Shown in pieces: positions 12,552 to 26,300 of a stretch of DNA of 64,000 nucleotides. Where the stretch lies: the NCBI RefSeq assembly GCF_000208865.1, contig NC_018398.1:4736710-4800709 (forward strand), given 5' to 3'. How positions within the stretch are numbered: position 1 is the stretch's first letter; every line of letters begins with the position of its first letter. The position numbers and the translations under genes were made by a program. Origin of the DNA: Neospora caninum Liverpool. Its lineage: Eukaryota; Apicomplexa; Conoidasida; Eucoccidiorida; Sarcocystidae. Under the pieces are notes generated by a model. It ran no database searches. It was not told where the DNA came from and saw nothing but the letters and a program-made list of their open reading frames with translations.

Positions 12552-14677
12552 CTGCACACAAAGAGCAAAAAACAGAAGTTGCAATTGTGCAGCAGAAATT
12601 CAGAAGTGTCGTCGCCTCAATCACTCAGGTGGCTTCGAATAAACTTCGTTCTTGGAAACCACTGAGTTCTCCTAGAGCGCCAGCTGATGGATTGGCTCTA
12701 AGGGACTCAGCAAGCGCGTTCAAGCAACCAGGCGGGCAGATGAGGCGCTGAAAGAAACATGGTGTTAACAGATCACAGCCCCGTCTTTTCCAGCCACAAT
12801 ATCTCCTGGCTGAGTGCTGGTTGGGCGGCTCAGTGAAAATACTGTTTTTACGCAGTGATCGTGCCATGCATGAACAGATGCACAGAGTATTTCTCCAAAT
12901 AGGCAACACAATTCAAAGACAATAGGTTATCCGGCAAACGCTGTCTTCGCTATTTTCCTGAAGGCTTCTGCTACACCCATTCGACTCATTCTGAGTAGTC
13001 CTTTGCTTCGATCTGGTATGAAACAGATCATCCAATTTTCTGCGCAGGATGCGCAGTACGTGTCTACCGCATAAGCGCCGTATCTCTCAACCTCGAAACG
13101 CCAAGCAGAAACTCCACAGAAATATGCCGGCGTGTGTCATTTTGACGCGTCTACGATTTTCCGGTGATGGCACCAGGAATCCGCTTGAGATTCACGGATA
13201 AGCTACATAGGGCGGACATGGCAGTTGGTTTTTCGCCAGCACAGACTTTTCGGATTGTTATCGTCCACACGGACTCCGACTACCAGTTCAGCAAAGATAA
13301 TCGTGATGCACCACGCGACTGTGTACATAAATGTGTACATCCTCTTTAGACGTAGTTAGCACGGCAAATGGAACAAGCAAATATTCGTGGAGTATGTGGT
13401 AGCGGTGACAATCTCATTCGGCATTGCACAATGAATGTTTAACATATACATTTTTTTATCTTGGTGCGGTTTTATTGGGCACATACTACCACAAACCGAG
13501 TCACATGCATCTTAATGAGTTCGTAGGGATTCAGATAACATCCGGGGAAAACTGTTTTTAAGTTGAGAGAGCAAGCTTCGGAACGCCTTTGCTTTCAACT
13601 GACAAATTGGTCCTGATCGGGTTGTTCCTCTACCTTCCTTTTTCTCCTTGTGCCCGCTGAAAACTACTCCCAGAAAAACTCAGGCGCTCGCAGTCGTCAC
13701 AGATAAAGACCTCCACTCTCATTTCCCAACGAGCAATGGCCGACCTGTAACACGGATCATCATCGTGCCGCAGTTGTCAAAGTCACGTGACCCGATTTCA
13801 AAAAGAGTTGAGGCAGGAACCGAAAGCGGCAACCACGTCCAGGGTAGCCACCTGGATGTGACAACTTAGAAGCATTCTCCTCGAAATCGTATACGCCAGA
13901 TCTTTTAGTTGAGTGTTAGTTCACGTATTCACCGAACATCCAGTGGGGAACCCTAGCACCCAGAAAAGGTGATCCAAACCATTCTTGCGTGTCCCCAAAC
14001 AGCAAAAGTCTAGGCCTCCGCGTTTCGGTCACCAAGTGTAAGCCTTCAGTTCAGAAGGACCACCAACTCACAGATGCTGAATTCCGAAGCCTTTGTCATC
14101 TGCCGGTGGTTGATCCCCAGGGCACCACCCACGCCTGGTACGTGGGGAGGCAGCTTTTACGGTCGTCGCCATGTGTTGTACTTGCGCCCTGTCCTTGTTA
14201 AACACATCATTTTGTCAAAAAGAGATACCCTGGGATATTACAGAGGTCATCAAAGTAAACCGACTGTACGCAGAGAGCATCACTTCATGCACACTCCGTA
14301 CCACATCAGCATTGCACCCAGGCTGCACAGAAGCGGCAGAGCGAACTCGCCAGCCGGGAAACTGTGGTGGCCTCCAAGCCTCTTCGGGAGACGGGAACGC
14401 CAGCGATACCGGAGAACGAATGCTAAAGCTGTAACCGCAGTCAATATCGCGGCTCCTGGTTGATTTCAGGAGTCTGGACCATGAAGAAGGACAGTTCAGG
14501 AGGCTGGCAATCCGATACTGCAAGCGTGAAGCGTGTGGGAAGGTGTTACGTGCTCAAGAAATGGATGGTATCAGGTTTGTTTGCCTTATTTAAGGGGTGG
14601 TCTGACTAAACAGAACGGAAGATTTTGGTAGTGAGAGGAAGCCACAAGCACGAGTCATTTTCAATAGAATACATATC
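12552..14677. other. Spacer between cysteine-rich copies B and A
   Basis: No gene is supported. The 14.0-14.5 kb part is open on both strands, up to about 130 codons, without recognised motifs. The first exon of copy B and the 3' UTR of copy A should be here. A short run of T/A-rich sequence lies at about 13,440-13,470. Confidence 0.4.
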
Positions 14678-15376
14678 TCATAGTTTATCACAGGACAGGG
14701 GAAAATCCACTCCTGCAACGTCAGCAAAGTGCTTCATCTGTTTCTCGAGATCTTTGCGGGTCTCTTCATCTCCGTTAACCCTCTTCATAGCATCGTCGAC
14801 TATTTTCTTGAGACCAGCAACATATTTCTTTTCGCCACGTGCTATCGTTTCGTTCACCTGACGCTCATAGTCCAGCATAGCCTTCCGTGCGTGAATCTCA
14901 TGTAGACAATCCACCTCACATTTCTCCCTGCAAGATCTCCAGTCGTGGCACCTCTGGTCTCTCGACTCTTGGCACCACATACAGAGAACTTTCCTTGTGA
15001 AATCTTTTCCGTGTCCACGGCAGTCATCCCCGCAATACAACTGACACTGCTCTCTGAACTGGATGCACTTCCCGGGCACAGTCAGGCAACTGTCACAGAA
15101 CTCGCCCAAAGGTGCGAATCCGTAGTTAACCTTCCATTCCTGCCATTGTTCATTCGAGATGAAGGGTGGGCGTTCTTCTTCGAAGCTGTCTGCCATAGAA
15201 CGCGGCATTTTTTCCTTATCTCCATGTTTCTTTATTCCTGCTCCGGGGGGGCCTGGCTTCAAGCCTGTGTAGCCCTGAAAGTTCTGAGCCCTGCATTGCC
15301 CGTCTTTACTCAAGCTGCTGAGAAGGATTACACACAGGACTGAACAGTAAACTATGTCGCCGCAACGCCTCCCCAT
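14678..15376 (-). CDS. Secreted cysteine-rich protein, copy A (intact, 232 aa)
   Basis: A single open frame with start context caacaATGG. Residues 1-28 look like a signal peptide: a short basic start MGRRCGD, a hydrophobic run IVYCSVLCVILL and a small-residue region before GQCRA. After a Gly/Pro-rich linker comes the family domain: ERPPFISNEQWQEWK, FCDSC, QLYCGDDCRGHGKDF, LCMWC, QRCHDWRSCREKCEVDC. The last ~80 residues (from HEIHARKAML) are lysine/glutamate-rich, predicted helical, and absent from copy B. The domain has about 12 cysteines in fixed spacing, suggesting disulfide pairing in an extracellular, vacuolar or secretory-organelle setting. Two related copies lie 2-5 kb away in the same orientation, consistent with tandem duplication. 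I do not recognise the family; a Toxoplasma lineage-specific secreted family is the likeliest class. Confidence 0.7.
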   Translation of the reverse strand: MGRRCGDIVYCSVLCVILLSSLSKDGQCRAQNFQGYTGLKPGPPGAGIKKHGDKEKMPRSMADSFEEERPPFISNEQWQEWKVNYGFAPLGEFCDSCLTVPGKCIQFREQCQLYCGDDCRGHGKDFTRKVLCMWCQESRDQRCHDWRSCREKCEVDCLHEIHARKAMLDYERQVNETIARGEKKYVAGLKKIVDDAMKRVNGDEETRKDLEKQMKHFADVAGVDFPLSCDKL

Positions 15377-17469
15377 TGTTGTGATCGGTCAGGTAACATA
15401 AGAAAAATAAAAGAGGTGCGCTCCGTCAACGACGACATATCTTGTCAGTTAAAATCAGAAAGACGAGTCTGCTCCCGGGAGGTTGGTTGTTTCACGATCT
15501 GAGGGATCTGTTCGCTTTATCAACGATGCAAGAGATACTTTTTTCACGGGGAGCTTTGCAGAAGTGTCCGAAGGACTAGTGACATCGTTGTTTCTATGGC
15601 GCTTGTATTGGTGCGAAGGTGTGTGGGCATGTTCCAATATCTGCACCTGTTTTAAGAGAGGACTCAGAATAGCAGCGCAGGTGTTCCCTATTCCCTGGAA
15701 AGGTCTTTACGATATTCAGTGGAAAGGGGGAATCAATGGATGTAAAGCGGGACGGTCTGCAACTTTTGTTTTTTGACTTTCTCCGCATCATCATACGAAT
15801 GAGCTTCCCCAGTATCCTTTAAAAAGATGATAGTAGCCCCGTAGTGCGTCGTGCCGTTGACGTGTGACAGTCAGGCACCCAGCATCTTGGCGACTCTATT
15901 TCCTATGACACACGACGCATGATTGAACTCCAGCGAAATAACTATGGTCCATCTAGAACTCTTGTATCGGGCGTGTGTACCGGGGATTGAAACAAAAGCT
16001 TGCAAAAATATAAATACGTGGCTTCATCACGGAGTCTTTACGGGAGTCAGTCGCTTAGACTAAGTCCTCTTAAATACAGGTCGCTGCGTGAGGCAGAGAC
16101 GGCACCGGGCTTGCTCGCCTTGACACTCCGAGCGACTAGGGCCAACAGGCAGTTGAAGCATTAAGATAGGCAGTGTGGTGTCGCCTCGGCCCCCAACTAA
16201 ACACACCAGCAATGGAAAAGGACGCCAGTGCAACCAAGCTTGACTACAAGAAATATTTCGGGCATAGCGCACTCATACGCGGTGAACCGATGCAGGCAAA
16301 TTAATGGGAGCTAGGAATGCTCGGAAACCAGATTATCTTCAGGCTAGAACTTGAAAGCCTTAGTGGGAGCCTCATCCCGTGACTGTTTGAGCCGAAGAAA
16401 CTCGCATGCACCCACGGTTCGGCCGGACTCCTGTTTACTATCTATGTCTCTTTACATCGATATAGGTACACCAGCCGGTTTTGACGCACACACTCGATCT
16501 GCAGCTCCCCTCCTACGTTCGATCTGCTTCCTGTCCATGTTCCCTATGGGTCCCCAGGTGGTGAGGCGGAAATAGCCAGTCAGGTAAAGCATAACTACAT
16601 ACAACCAAACATCCATGCATCGACGTTTTCTGTGCCGGTTCTGGCCTGTTGCGAACAATAGGAGGAACTGCAAAGCACAGTAAATATGCCATAACTAACA
16701 GGCGGTCGGCACATGCGCGTACCTAGTTCTTTAGATTGCACGCAACACCGCTACTCCATTTGCATGTATTTGCGAGGGAGCTCTGGGGCAAGTCTAAAGA
16801 AAAGACGAGACATTTCTTCTGGTGGGTGGCCGTAGCTACAGGGCATCTGAGAAACGTGTGCATGGCAAGGAGCACATATTTTTTGGCAAACGCCTCATGA
16901 GGCAACTGCCACTTGGCTTCTTTGGCGGAGCCCGCACTGAAGAGGGATCTGCTCCCCACTCTGGCAAACATATAGAAAGTATGGTCATCGTTTCACTCGT
17001 CTGTTGTTTCCCGGTTCGGCAGCGCAAAGCAGCACTATTCCTCAAGTTTAGTATAGACGCCTGAGACCTGTAAAGCGGCCCTCCTACCCACACCGATTTC
17101 TGCTTGTTTACTCTGTTTCTAGGGAGGTAAACACGGAGATACATTTTGTATGCTACAGCACCTCACGAGACCTCTTTGCGTCTCTGGTGGCGGAAGCATG
17201 CTAAGAAGAACGCGGTGGTCCCTTTTCACGGCATCTGCGTTTGTCGTTGACACCCTTTTCTGCCACCGTATCGCCTGCGTAGCTATGCGCCTTCTCGATG
17301 TCTGCCATGTTCTCTACCGGCCTCCTCTTCTATCCCACATCTCGTACTATAAACAGCAGGACACCTCTCACCTTGCGACCGTGTTTATCCTCAACACAAA
17401 CGATCCAGTTTCTTCCACAACACCAGTCATCGTCCTGTGACCGGTTTATCTATGCGTTCACAACGCAAA
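15377..17469. other. Intergenic stretch upstream of cysteine-rich copy A
   Basis: No supported gene was found. It should contain the promoter and 5' UTR of copy A (near 15.4-15.9 kb) and the 3' UTR of the TBCK homologue (just below 17,470). Open frames are short and overlap. Confidence 0.45.
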
Positions 17470-20400
17470 TCACTTTCCGGAGTTCCCTGTTTCCAAGAAA
17501 CAGACCGGAGCATCTGCAAGCACGGCGTCAATTCCGCCTCTGAGGACACAGACATGTAAAGCCCCAGCTCTTTGCAACCGCGCGGCAAGGGCCACACCCG
17601 CGTCTGTTCGACTTCCCGTTACCACAATCAAATGAAGTGTTTGCTTCTCGCCTTTTAGCCACGGCTCCACTATAGTCGCGTGAGGGTCAACCGGCGCATA
17701 GGGGGACCGACCGCCAGGTGCGCTTGTCCTGTAATACGTTGGCACAGAGCTTGCAGCAGATGGTCCTGCAGCAGTGCAGCAGCTGGTAACCGGAGTGGAC
17801 AGAGACGTGCCCTTTCCCAGACAGTCTGGGGAATCTGCGTACTGGGCATCCGCAGTTGTCCCTTTTTTCTCTTCACCTTTCTGAGTCGCAGTCCCTCCTC
17901 CTTCTCCAGAAGAGATGGCAAAAGACGCTCCCCCAAACCCGACGCGCCACTCAGGCCCAGTGGATCCAGAGTTCAGTCGTGCTAGCGACGGAGTCGGACG
18001 CGAGGCAGGCGCTGACAGGGACGAAGACGAAGAAACAGTTCCGGGAGTGAACGGCAAAAGTGGAGATGCTCCTGACGCGGTTGAAATATCACTGCATGTG
18101 CCAGCGTCGCCACCTCCCCCTGAGGTCGTGCCGTCGCTGTCTGCACACTTGCAGTTTGGAATGGACGCCGGGAAGGGCGCTCCCATTGCGGTTGCAGAGG
18201 ACGCAGCAGCAGCAAGAAGAGGAATGAGGACAGAAGACGGGGCGTCAGCAGCCACATTCTTTGCGTTGATGAAATGTACCTGACGGAAAGACGCTGCAGG
18301 GCGTACATCGAGGACTGTCGCGTGCATGTGGTGCTCCACGAGGTCATCCACACTGACGAAAGGGGGGCACCTATACCCGCGAGCTGCCGCATCTAAGCTC
18401 CATGCACAGGCCACGCCTTGCGGGGCTGTCTCTCTCCTGGAAGCAAAACGGGCTGAAGGCTGCTCCTCGAAAGTCTCCCACCAACGCTCCTCTTCCATCA
18501 AAGACTGCAGGGGATCTATCCTAAACACGCCACAAAGCACGAACGTTTCACAAAAGAGAGATGATACCGGATACCCCACGAACGGGGACCTCTGCACGGT
18601 AAGTCGATGGGCCGTACAATGCAGGTGCATGATATACACATGCCGCTGTGTCCATGCAACATGCTCGACAGAGGAAGGGACAATCGAACATCACGTGAAA
18701 GCCTCTGTGCCACCTCTATTCCTGTTTGCTTGGATGTTGTAGTCATTAAAACTGTTGGTTTGAGGTCTCCCTATATCTACCTGTGTAACCACCTGTGCAG
18801 CTACCGAGCCCACGTGCTCGTGTGTGCATACTCTGGAGAGGAAGATGCTTGTGAAGAGCCCAGAAAAAAGATAAAGGAAACTGTGACGAAGAGAAAAAAC
18901 GCCTCTGTGCCCTACACTACTTGCAGGTGTCCGCGAGAGTGAACTGGTTAATTGATACACCGTAAACTACGCAGGAACGCCCAGCGGCACGAGCATGGAC
19001 ACATGCAGAAATACATACGTAGCAAGACACCATTTGTCTAGGACGGCAGCTCCTGTGTCCTTGAACACATGCATTTCACATGCGTTCTTTTCAGAAGTTT
19101 ACCCCGGTGACGCGGTACTTCTGCCAACGCTCTCGGAATGCTCTTCATCGTCAGAGTCGAACGCTTGCCGAGGCTTGCGTGGCGGGCCCATGAGCAGATT
19201 TGCAGGTCCCTGGATCATAGCAGCAACCAGCGATTGCTTTTTCTTCTTCCTTTGTTTCTTCGCCTCTCCTTTTTCTGCACCGCTTGTGCCGTTCCCGTCG
19301 AGCAGCCGTGCGCGCAGCCGCTGCTCGAGCGACGGGCACCGGCGACTCGCGTTCCCTGTGGAGAAAGCGTTTCGTTTCTCTTTCTCTTCGTCTGCATCAT
19401 CTCCGATGTAGAAACGCACGGCTCCGGAACCAAGGGCATCTTGTTCCGTCTGCCTTGCTTCTTTTCTTGGAGGTGTCGCCTCCGTTCGTTCGTCCTTCCC
19501 TGCCATGGGCTTCTGCGTCGTGCATGCTTTCTGAATGTACGGTGATCCGTCCTCTTCGTGTCCATCGCCTTCCCGCTGCTCTACGCCTTTCCCCTCCTCC
19601 TGCCTGCCGTGTCCGGTGCTCTTCGGTCCCTCCGTTTCGTCCACCTCCACAGTCGCCGGAACTTTCCGCGTCGCTCCCGCCAGCGAGGCGCTATTCCGCA
19701 TTCCTCCCTTTCCTTCTCTCTGCGGATGCTCCCCATCCTCCTCTCCATCTGTCTCCACGCCTTCCCGAGCAAGGAGGCCAGACTTCCTGGCTAAGAACGG
19801 CAGAGCCACGGAGACCGGTGTTTCCGTCTCGAGAGCCGATGCGACCCCACAAAGGGCAGGGACGTGCACAAAAGCCGAGGCTGCGCGCAAGAGCGAGAGT
19901 GCAGAGCTCTCTTCATCGGGCGCCAGACGAAGCAGAGGAAGCCGCAAATGGTGCAGCAAACAGAAGGAAACGAAGAGAAGGAAAGACGGAGGGTGGAGAA
20001 GAAGGGAATCCCAGAGAAGAAACAGCTGGGGAAGGTCTAAAGCATGGGCAAACAAGGTCAACAACCACGACAGGGCGTACAGATCCGGACCGAGACCTGA
20101 CCAAAGCAGAGACAACGAGAAAAGGAGAGAGAAAAGCATGCAGACATAGCGAATGAGACAGAGAAAGAGACAGTGCCGCGAAATGAGAGAACGAAGGCGC
20201 CAGCAACGCTGTCAGAAGACAAGGAAAACAACGGGCAAACTCGGAGAGCGAAGCAGAAGGACGAAGAGCGAGACAAACACACACGGGGGCCATGCCGGGT
20301 ATGCAGCAGACCATCCCGGCACGAAGAACACGGCAAGGAGAACTCTGTATAAGCTGCCTGTGAGCTTTACCTTGTGTCCTCTCTCCGTTTTTTCCAACGA

Positions 20401-21487
20401 AGGAAAGCACTGTGCTTTTCCTTGCTTATCTGGTCATCTGGCTTTCCCTTACCTATTCTCTGCAGGTGGACAGCAAGAGGCGGATCGAAGAAATAGAGCA
20501 GCTGGCTGAAGCATGCAAGTTGCTCTTCAATCGCAGCGGCGTTGTCGCAGCCAAAAAGCTTATACTGGCCCTGGCGAGTCAACAGTCTGTCAAGACAAGC
20601 CAGCGCGATCTGTGGGTGGTTCATGTAGAGTAGCTGGAGAGGCGCAGCTATTGCGTCCAGGCCTCGCGCGGAGAAGACACGACAAGGCGAAGACAAAGAG
20701 GGCGAAGACGGGACGGGATAACGGGGAGAAGAAGAGTCCTTCTGGGCATTCTGAGCAAAGAGAGCTTGCAGAAGGCGACGAAGCTGTCGACGACCGAAGC
20801 GGCTTCCTAGCAAATCGTGATGCTGTGGGAGGAAAGAGGAAACAGAAAGGGAACATGCAGGAGGCACAGACGTAGAAACAGCGAAACGGAGGGGCCAGAA
20901 AGCCACATACTCCGTCAGCCGGAAGGGCCGCACAGAGAAGAACCAGAAGCACTGCTAGGCGAAAACAGCAGCAGGGAGGCGCGGTGCGATTCACACCGCG
21001 AAGCAGGCGAGACACAGGAAAGGGCGGAAGGCGCAACGGCCGAATACCGAAGGACAGGGAGAGAGAGGGCCAAGCACGACGGACACGTAGAAATGTGCAC
21101 CGAAACAGAGGTCGAGGAGAACAGCGCAGCGAGAGAGGCAGGGAAAGAACTCATGTGCAGATAGATTCGGGGAAAAACATGCAGCGCAACTGCTGGGACA
21201 GTGTTGAACGTAGAAGGCAGAACTCACAGAAGTTTCTGTCTAGGCAGCAGACTAGCCGAAAGGTGAGTGAATACAGAGATCAACGGACAAACACGATAAC
21301 GTTTGAACAGCCACACAGACGCCATCGTTATGTGCTTGCGTCTCCTGTGTCTCTATGTAAAAATGATGATCTTGTGTATACGAAGGAGCACGTGAACAGA
21401 CCAATAGACAAATGTATGCATTTCTTTTCTTGGTTTCTTCACATATCTGCACACATCTCTGTAGATGTTCCTACATGCTCCTATTGA

Positions 21488-21521
<34 letters not shown>

Positions 21522-23300
21522 AATGTATGCCCCTGTCGGTGGAGATGCTTTGGTCTGGTCCTTACTTCGTAGCACTGGGAGAACTCGTTGTTTGCCAGCC
21601 GGCGACTCCCCGGCAACGCCAGGCTTTCCAGCACGAGTTGCTCGAAGACGAAAGGGCCTGCTGCCACTTCAGCCGCGAAGTTCACGCCCAGCAGGGTAGC
21701 CCAAATCTACCAGGTCACACCGAAGACCGGAGACAGGGACGGTCAGGCAACAGACGACAAAACTCGAGAGAGTTTCTCAGTTGTCGAAAAGCGGCAGAAG
21801 ACAGGACAGAGAAGCAGAATCAGAACAGCGCAAACTCCAACGCATGCCGCTTGTTCGATACATATCTAGATATATATATATATATATATGGACAAGGCGG
21901 TAGGACACGTCTACCTACCGGAAACGTAGGCGCACAAAAGGTGTATAATCGTCATATATATATATATATATAGGCGCTAGGAAGAGAGCGGTGAAAAGAG
22001 AATTTCGTTGCGACCGTGAGGGAAGCATGTAATGTGCTGAGTCGCGTGGAACACGACTACTAAAGGTGGAAGGATATGGCGAGCGAAGTCCTTGGCGCGT
22101 CACGACCTGTGCACCAAACTGTGTGTCTCACCTGCGCGCGGAGGAGAGGCGGAATGTCCACAGCGGCTTCATCTGTCAGGCGTTTGAGGCTCTTTGGAAG
22201 TTGGACGAGTAGCGAGCGAAAGAGTCTAACTCTGGCAGGGAGACGCACAGACGCCAGAAAGAGAAACTTACCATCGAGAAAATCCCTCAATTCCCCAGAG
22301 TGGGGTCGCCCCAGAAGCGGAATGAAGGCTTGCCGTGCAGAGAGGGGCGAGAAGAACGATGGCGAGAAGAGAAGGAATCCCGGCACAGAAACGCTTCGTG
22401 ATCGAGAGCCGCTGGGCGGAGAGGCGAGAGAGTGGTGATCGCGAAAAACCGAAGGAGGGAGAGAAGAGAACGCATCTTCCAGAACAGAACGGGGTACGTC
22501 AGAACAGAGAAGCAACGAAACACCCAGACATACACAGCATACACGGCGCGACGAGAAGTGGCAACCCAGACGAAGAGAAAAGATCTCAGGGTCATTGGCT
22601 ACGCTGAGAAACGCCCAGGGAGGCAATAGGCAGGCCCGGAGAGAGAACGGGGTCTATAGGGGAGTGCCCAGAACGCCCAAGAAGACAGCACACAAAACGA
22701 GGAGTCAGGGAAACAGGAAACAGGCGAATGCAGAGAAAGGGAACTGACCTCGCGAGGCAGAGAGGCATCAAAAGGAAAAGCTGGACCCCACTGACACAGC
22801 CACGTTGGGGAAGACCAAACAGCGAGAGATCGCCGCCCCAGACGATATCGATTGCGTCTTTCGACTTGCCTTAGCCGTTGATAGAGGAAGTGAAACTGTC
22901 TCATGTACAGACATCGGGGCCGCACCTGCGACACGAAACCAGAGTTTTTTCGCGCATCGGAGCACGAGGCCTGGGTAGGCTGCCGGTCATCCTTGCCGCA
23001 TGCTCGCACGGGTCTCTCGATCTCTCTACGCATTTGTTGCGTATCTACGTATTTCCCCGCACATGCACAGACCGTTATATCTGAGGAAGAAACGCCTTCC
23101 CAAGTGTGTCTTGACTCTCGCTCAGGTGTGCGCTGAAAAATCCGACATGGAACGCGGTTGGCAGGCAACGGCTTCGAGGAGTTTTTTTTTCACTGGTGCG
23201 AAAGGGCCTCACACGCGAAGTTTCCCTGTAGAAGCACAACCTCCAGAGTACACCATATGTACCTCAGGGCACAGCCACATCTGTGTAAGACTATTCACTC

Positions 23301-23335
<35 letters not shown>

Positions 23336-26300
23336 GATACGCAGTGTAGGAACTCAGCTGTATGCACACGCGACTGTCTGTGCGATGGTGTGATCTTCAC
23401 CTCGTGCATCTGCGAAACAGAGAAACGGTCAGCCTCCTGTAGCGCGGCGACGGTGTCTTGAATCGAGACGCCTGAGAAGAGTAGACAGTTTGGACGGACC
23501 CGTGCGGGTTGCGTTCGAACCGTAAGGTGTGTGAAGCCGGCTTCCCGGCGAATCTTTTCACGTTTTCGTACGTGGCAGATGCCGCCCTTCCGCTCTATCC
23601 TGGGTATCCCGTTCTTTCTGCAATCTTCTTCGGCTTCTCGCCGTCTTTTCCTCTGGCCAAGTGTCGCTGCTCTTCCCTCCTTCCGTGTGTGGTCGGACAG
23701 AGCCGCTTGCCGTCTCATCGTGAGAGTCGGGCCATCCTTTGGGCCGCCTCTTTGCCTCTGGGTTTTCCACAGGACGCGCCGAAAAGGCGCTAGCGAGGAA
23801 CAAAGGCTCGTCCACGAAGACGCGCCGCCGAATGTCTCCTTTCGAGCGGATCGGGTAGTTTCGCGAGAAGCGACGAGCGCACAGAGAGAACGGAGAGAAC
23901 AGAGACAGTGCCAGGTTCGCTTACCTCGGATGCGCGCGTCGCCTTCTAGCCAGTTCGCCTCGACTTCGATCCAGTTTCTTCCAGCGCTGAATCCGCATGC
24001 AAAGAAACTGCAGTCTTCGACACCGACCCCCTCGAGCAGGTCTGCTGTCTCTCTTGCGTCTTTATTCCCTCGCGGCACATCGGCCTCCTGGCCGTGCCCG
24101 GCTTCTGGTCTCCGCGGGCGTAAACCCGAGGGGTCTGCGCAAGCTGCCTCGACACTCGAGAGCCCCGCGGGCTGTCGAGTCTCCTGCGGGGCTGGAGCGA
24201 AGGGCGGCAGGGAGGAGCGCGAATGGGCGAAGGCCCCGCCTGCCGCCGTCGTGTCGCTGCTTTCTGTCCCGCGGCGAAGTTCAGAGCAGTGCCTCTCTCG
24301 CGCGATATCGTCGCGTCTCCCTGCAGACGCGAAGCCTCCGTCGCGGCCTCCAGAGGACGAGCACGAGCATGAAGCCAGAAGAGACGGGAGGGAGGCGCAC
24401 AAACAGGTGCCGGCTTCGTTCTTTCCCGGCTTAGCACCCGAGGCATGTGGAGCCTGGTCGTGAAGGAGACGGAAGTCAAGGAGAGGAGAAAGAAACGGAA
24501 GTCGCTCGTGCGAGCCGGACTCCGCGCGAGGCCCGCGTGCGAGTCGGCCCTCGTTGCAACGGACGCCGGCGTCTTGAGAGCGAGAAGGGGGCGAGACCGA
24601 CACAGGAACAGACGAGGAAGCCGGAGTCTCCTGGGACTCCGCAGCACGCTTCTGCGGCCCGTCCGTGCGTTGGGGAAGACGCGTAGAGTGAGGCGGAGAA
24701 GAAGAGACCGAAGGACAGAGAGAGGAACGGAGGCTGCTTCTCGCTTCTTCCGAGCGGCCAAGGCGGCAGGAATCCCGAAGAGAGTGCGCGTGACGGGAAG
24801 GAGGAACCAGAGACGTGGGGAGCGAACGAGGACGAAGAAGACAACAAAGAGGCAGACGAAGGATCGGTGGGACCGGACGCAAGGCGCCCAAATCCACAAG
24901 TGTGGTATGGACATCCCCCCCTCGGAGTTGCCACCAAAAGAAAATCTCTTCCAGCGAGACATTGTGGTGACGAACGAGGTAATCTTTCAAATTGTCCAAG
25001 CCGCGGAGGGACGACGGGCCGCGAGGATCTGAAGGAGAGAGAGGAAAAACCGAAAGAGGTGATGAAAGCGATCAGAGGCGGAGTCGAGCACTTGATGGCT
25101 GAAGAGCTCGCAGGACGAACGGAGCAGACTCGCAAGCGAGAGGGAGACACAGAGAAGACAACGCAAGCCACCCATTGAGTCAGCGACCCAGCACAACGAG
25201 GGCGAGGAGAGACAGAAAACCATAACCAAACAGCTACCGAGGGTTTCACCGAGATGCCCAGATTCAGACTGCGAATCACCGAGAGTAGGGTAATCTACAG
25301 GCAGGAGAGGCGACAAAAAGATGCCGAAGACAGAGAGTTGCGGGTAAAGAGACACGACATGAGAAGAAAACGACAAACGAAACGGGAGAGCGTCGAACCG
25401 CACGTGAAACGCGAAACACCGAGGAAGGACGACAGACGGCTAAAGGCCTGAACGCCTGTGTTGCCTAAGGCGCTCGCTCCTCTTGTCTTTCCCGGTCACG
25501 GGATCCACCTCGAAGGAATCTACGAGTGGTTTTTGGAGGCGAGAGAGAAGAAGAGTCGCGTGACAGAGACACAGCGAGACTGAGACGTGAGGAGACTCAA
25601 GAGCGAGCCAGATGAACGCACAAGGAAAAAACACCAATCCAATTTTGCTTTGCCAACCGCCCTTCCGCAGCCAAATCGACGTCCGCGGGATATCCACGCG
25701 TGCACTAACCTCTCGAGTACTTTTCTGTTGCCTCGATTTCTTCATCAATATGCATGTCGAGCAAGAGCTGTGCAGCCTCTGCCGTTTTAGGACACATCAG
25801 GATCTCCTTCTTTGTCTTCCTCAGGCTCTCTCCCTCCCCTTTCTCTCCTCCTTCCTGTCCACATCTCTTCTCGCCACGCGTGTAACCGTCGTTCGATCTC
25901 TCGTGCCTCTCCTCTGGATTGCTTCCCGGGGGCGCCTGCTCGCCGCGTCCCCCTGCCGTCGTTTCCTCCGTTCGTTGAGAACTCTGTCCTTCCGCCCCAG
26001 TTTGTGGGGCCAGAGAGGCGGCCGCGACGCGGCTGAAACGATCGCGAAGTGGTCCCGTCGCATGCAGTGAAACGGAAAACGCGTGGACCCAAGGCAGACT
26101 CCGCGCCTCTGCAGGAGACAGCCGGCGGTCGGGATTGATTTCCAGTATCCTTCGCAGAAACTCGCGAAAGCCGGACGAAAGCGGAGAACCCGGAGGAGCC
26201 GCGGGAGACGGCAGGGACGGGGAGCAAGACGAGCCTGGAGACCCGTCACGCGCGAAGTTGAGGCGTCCATACCCTCTGCGTTTGCAACACGGGAGAGAAG

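Noticed and set aside
23531..24463. 310-codon plus-strand open frame across a TBCK exon
   Set aside because: Antisense to exon 25028-23925, which has phase-consistent splice sites and the TBCK block SLEEIFFWWQLRGGD.
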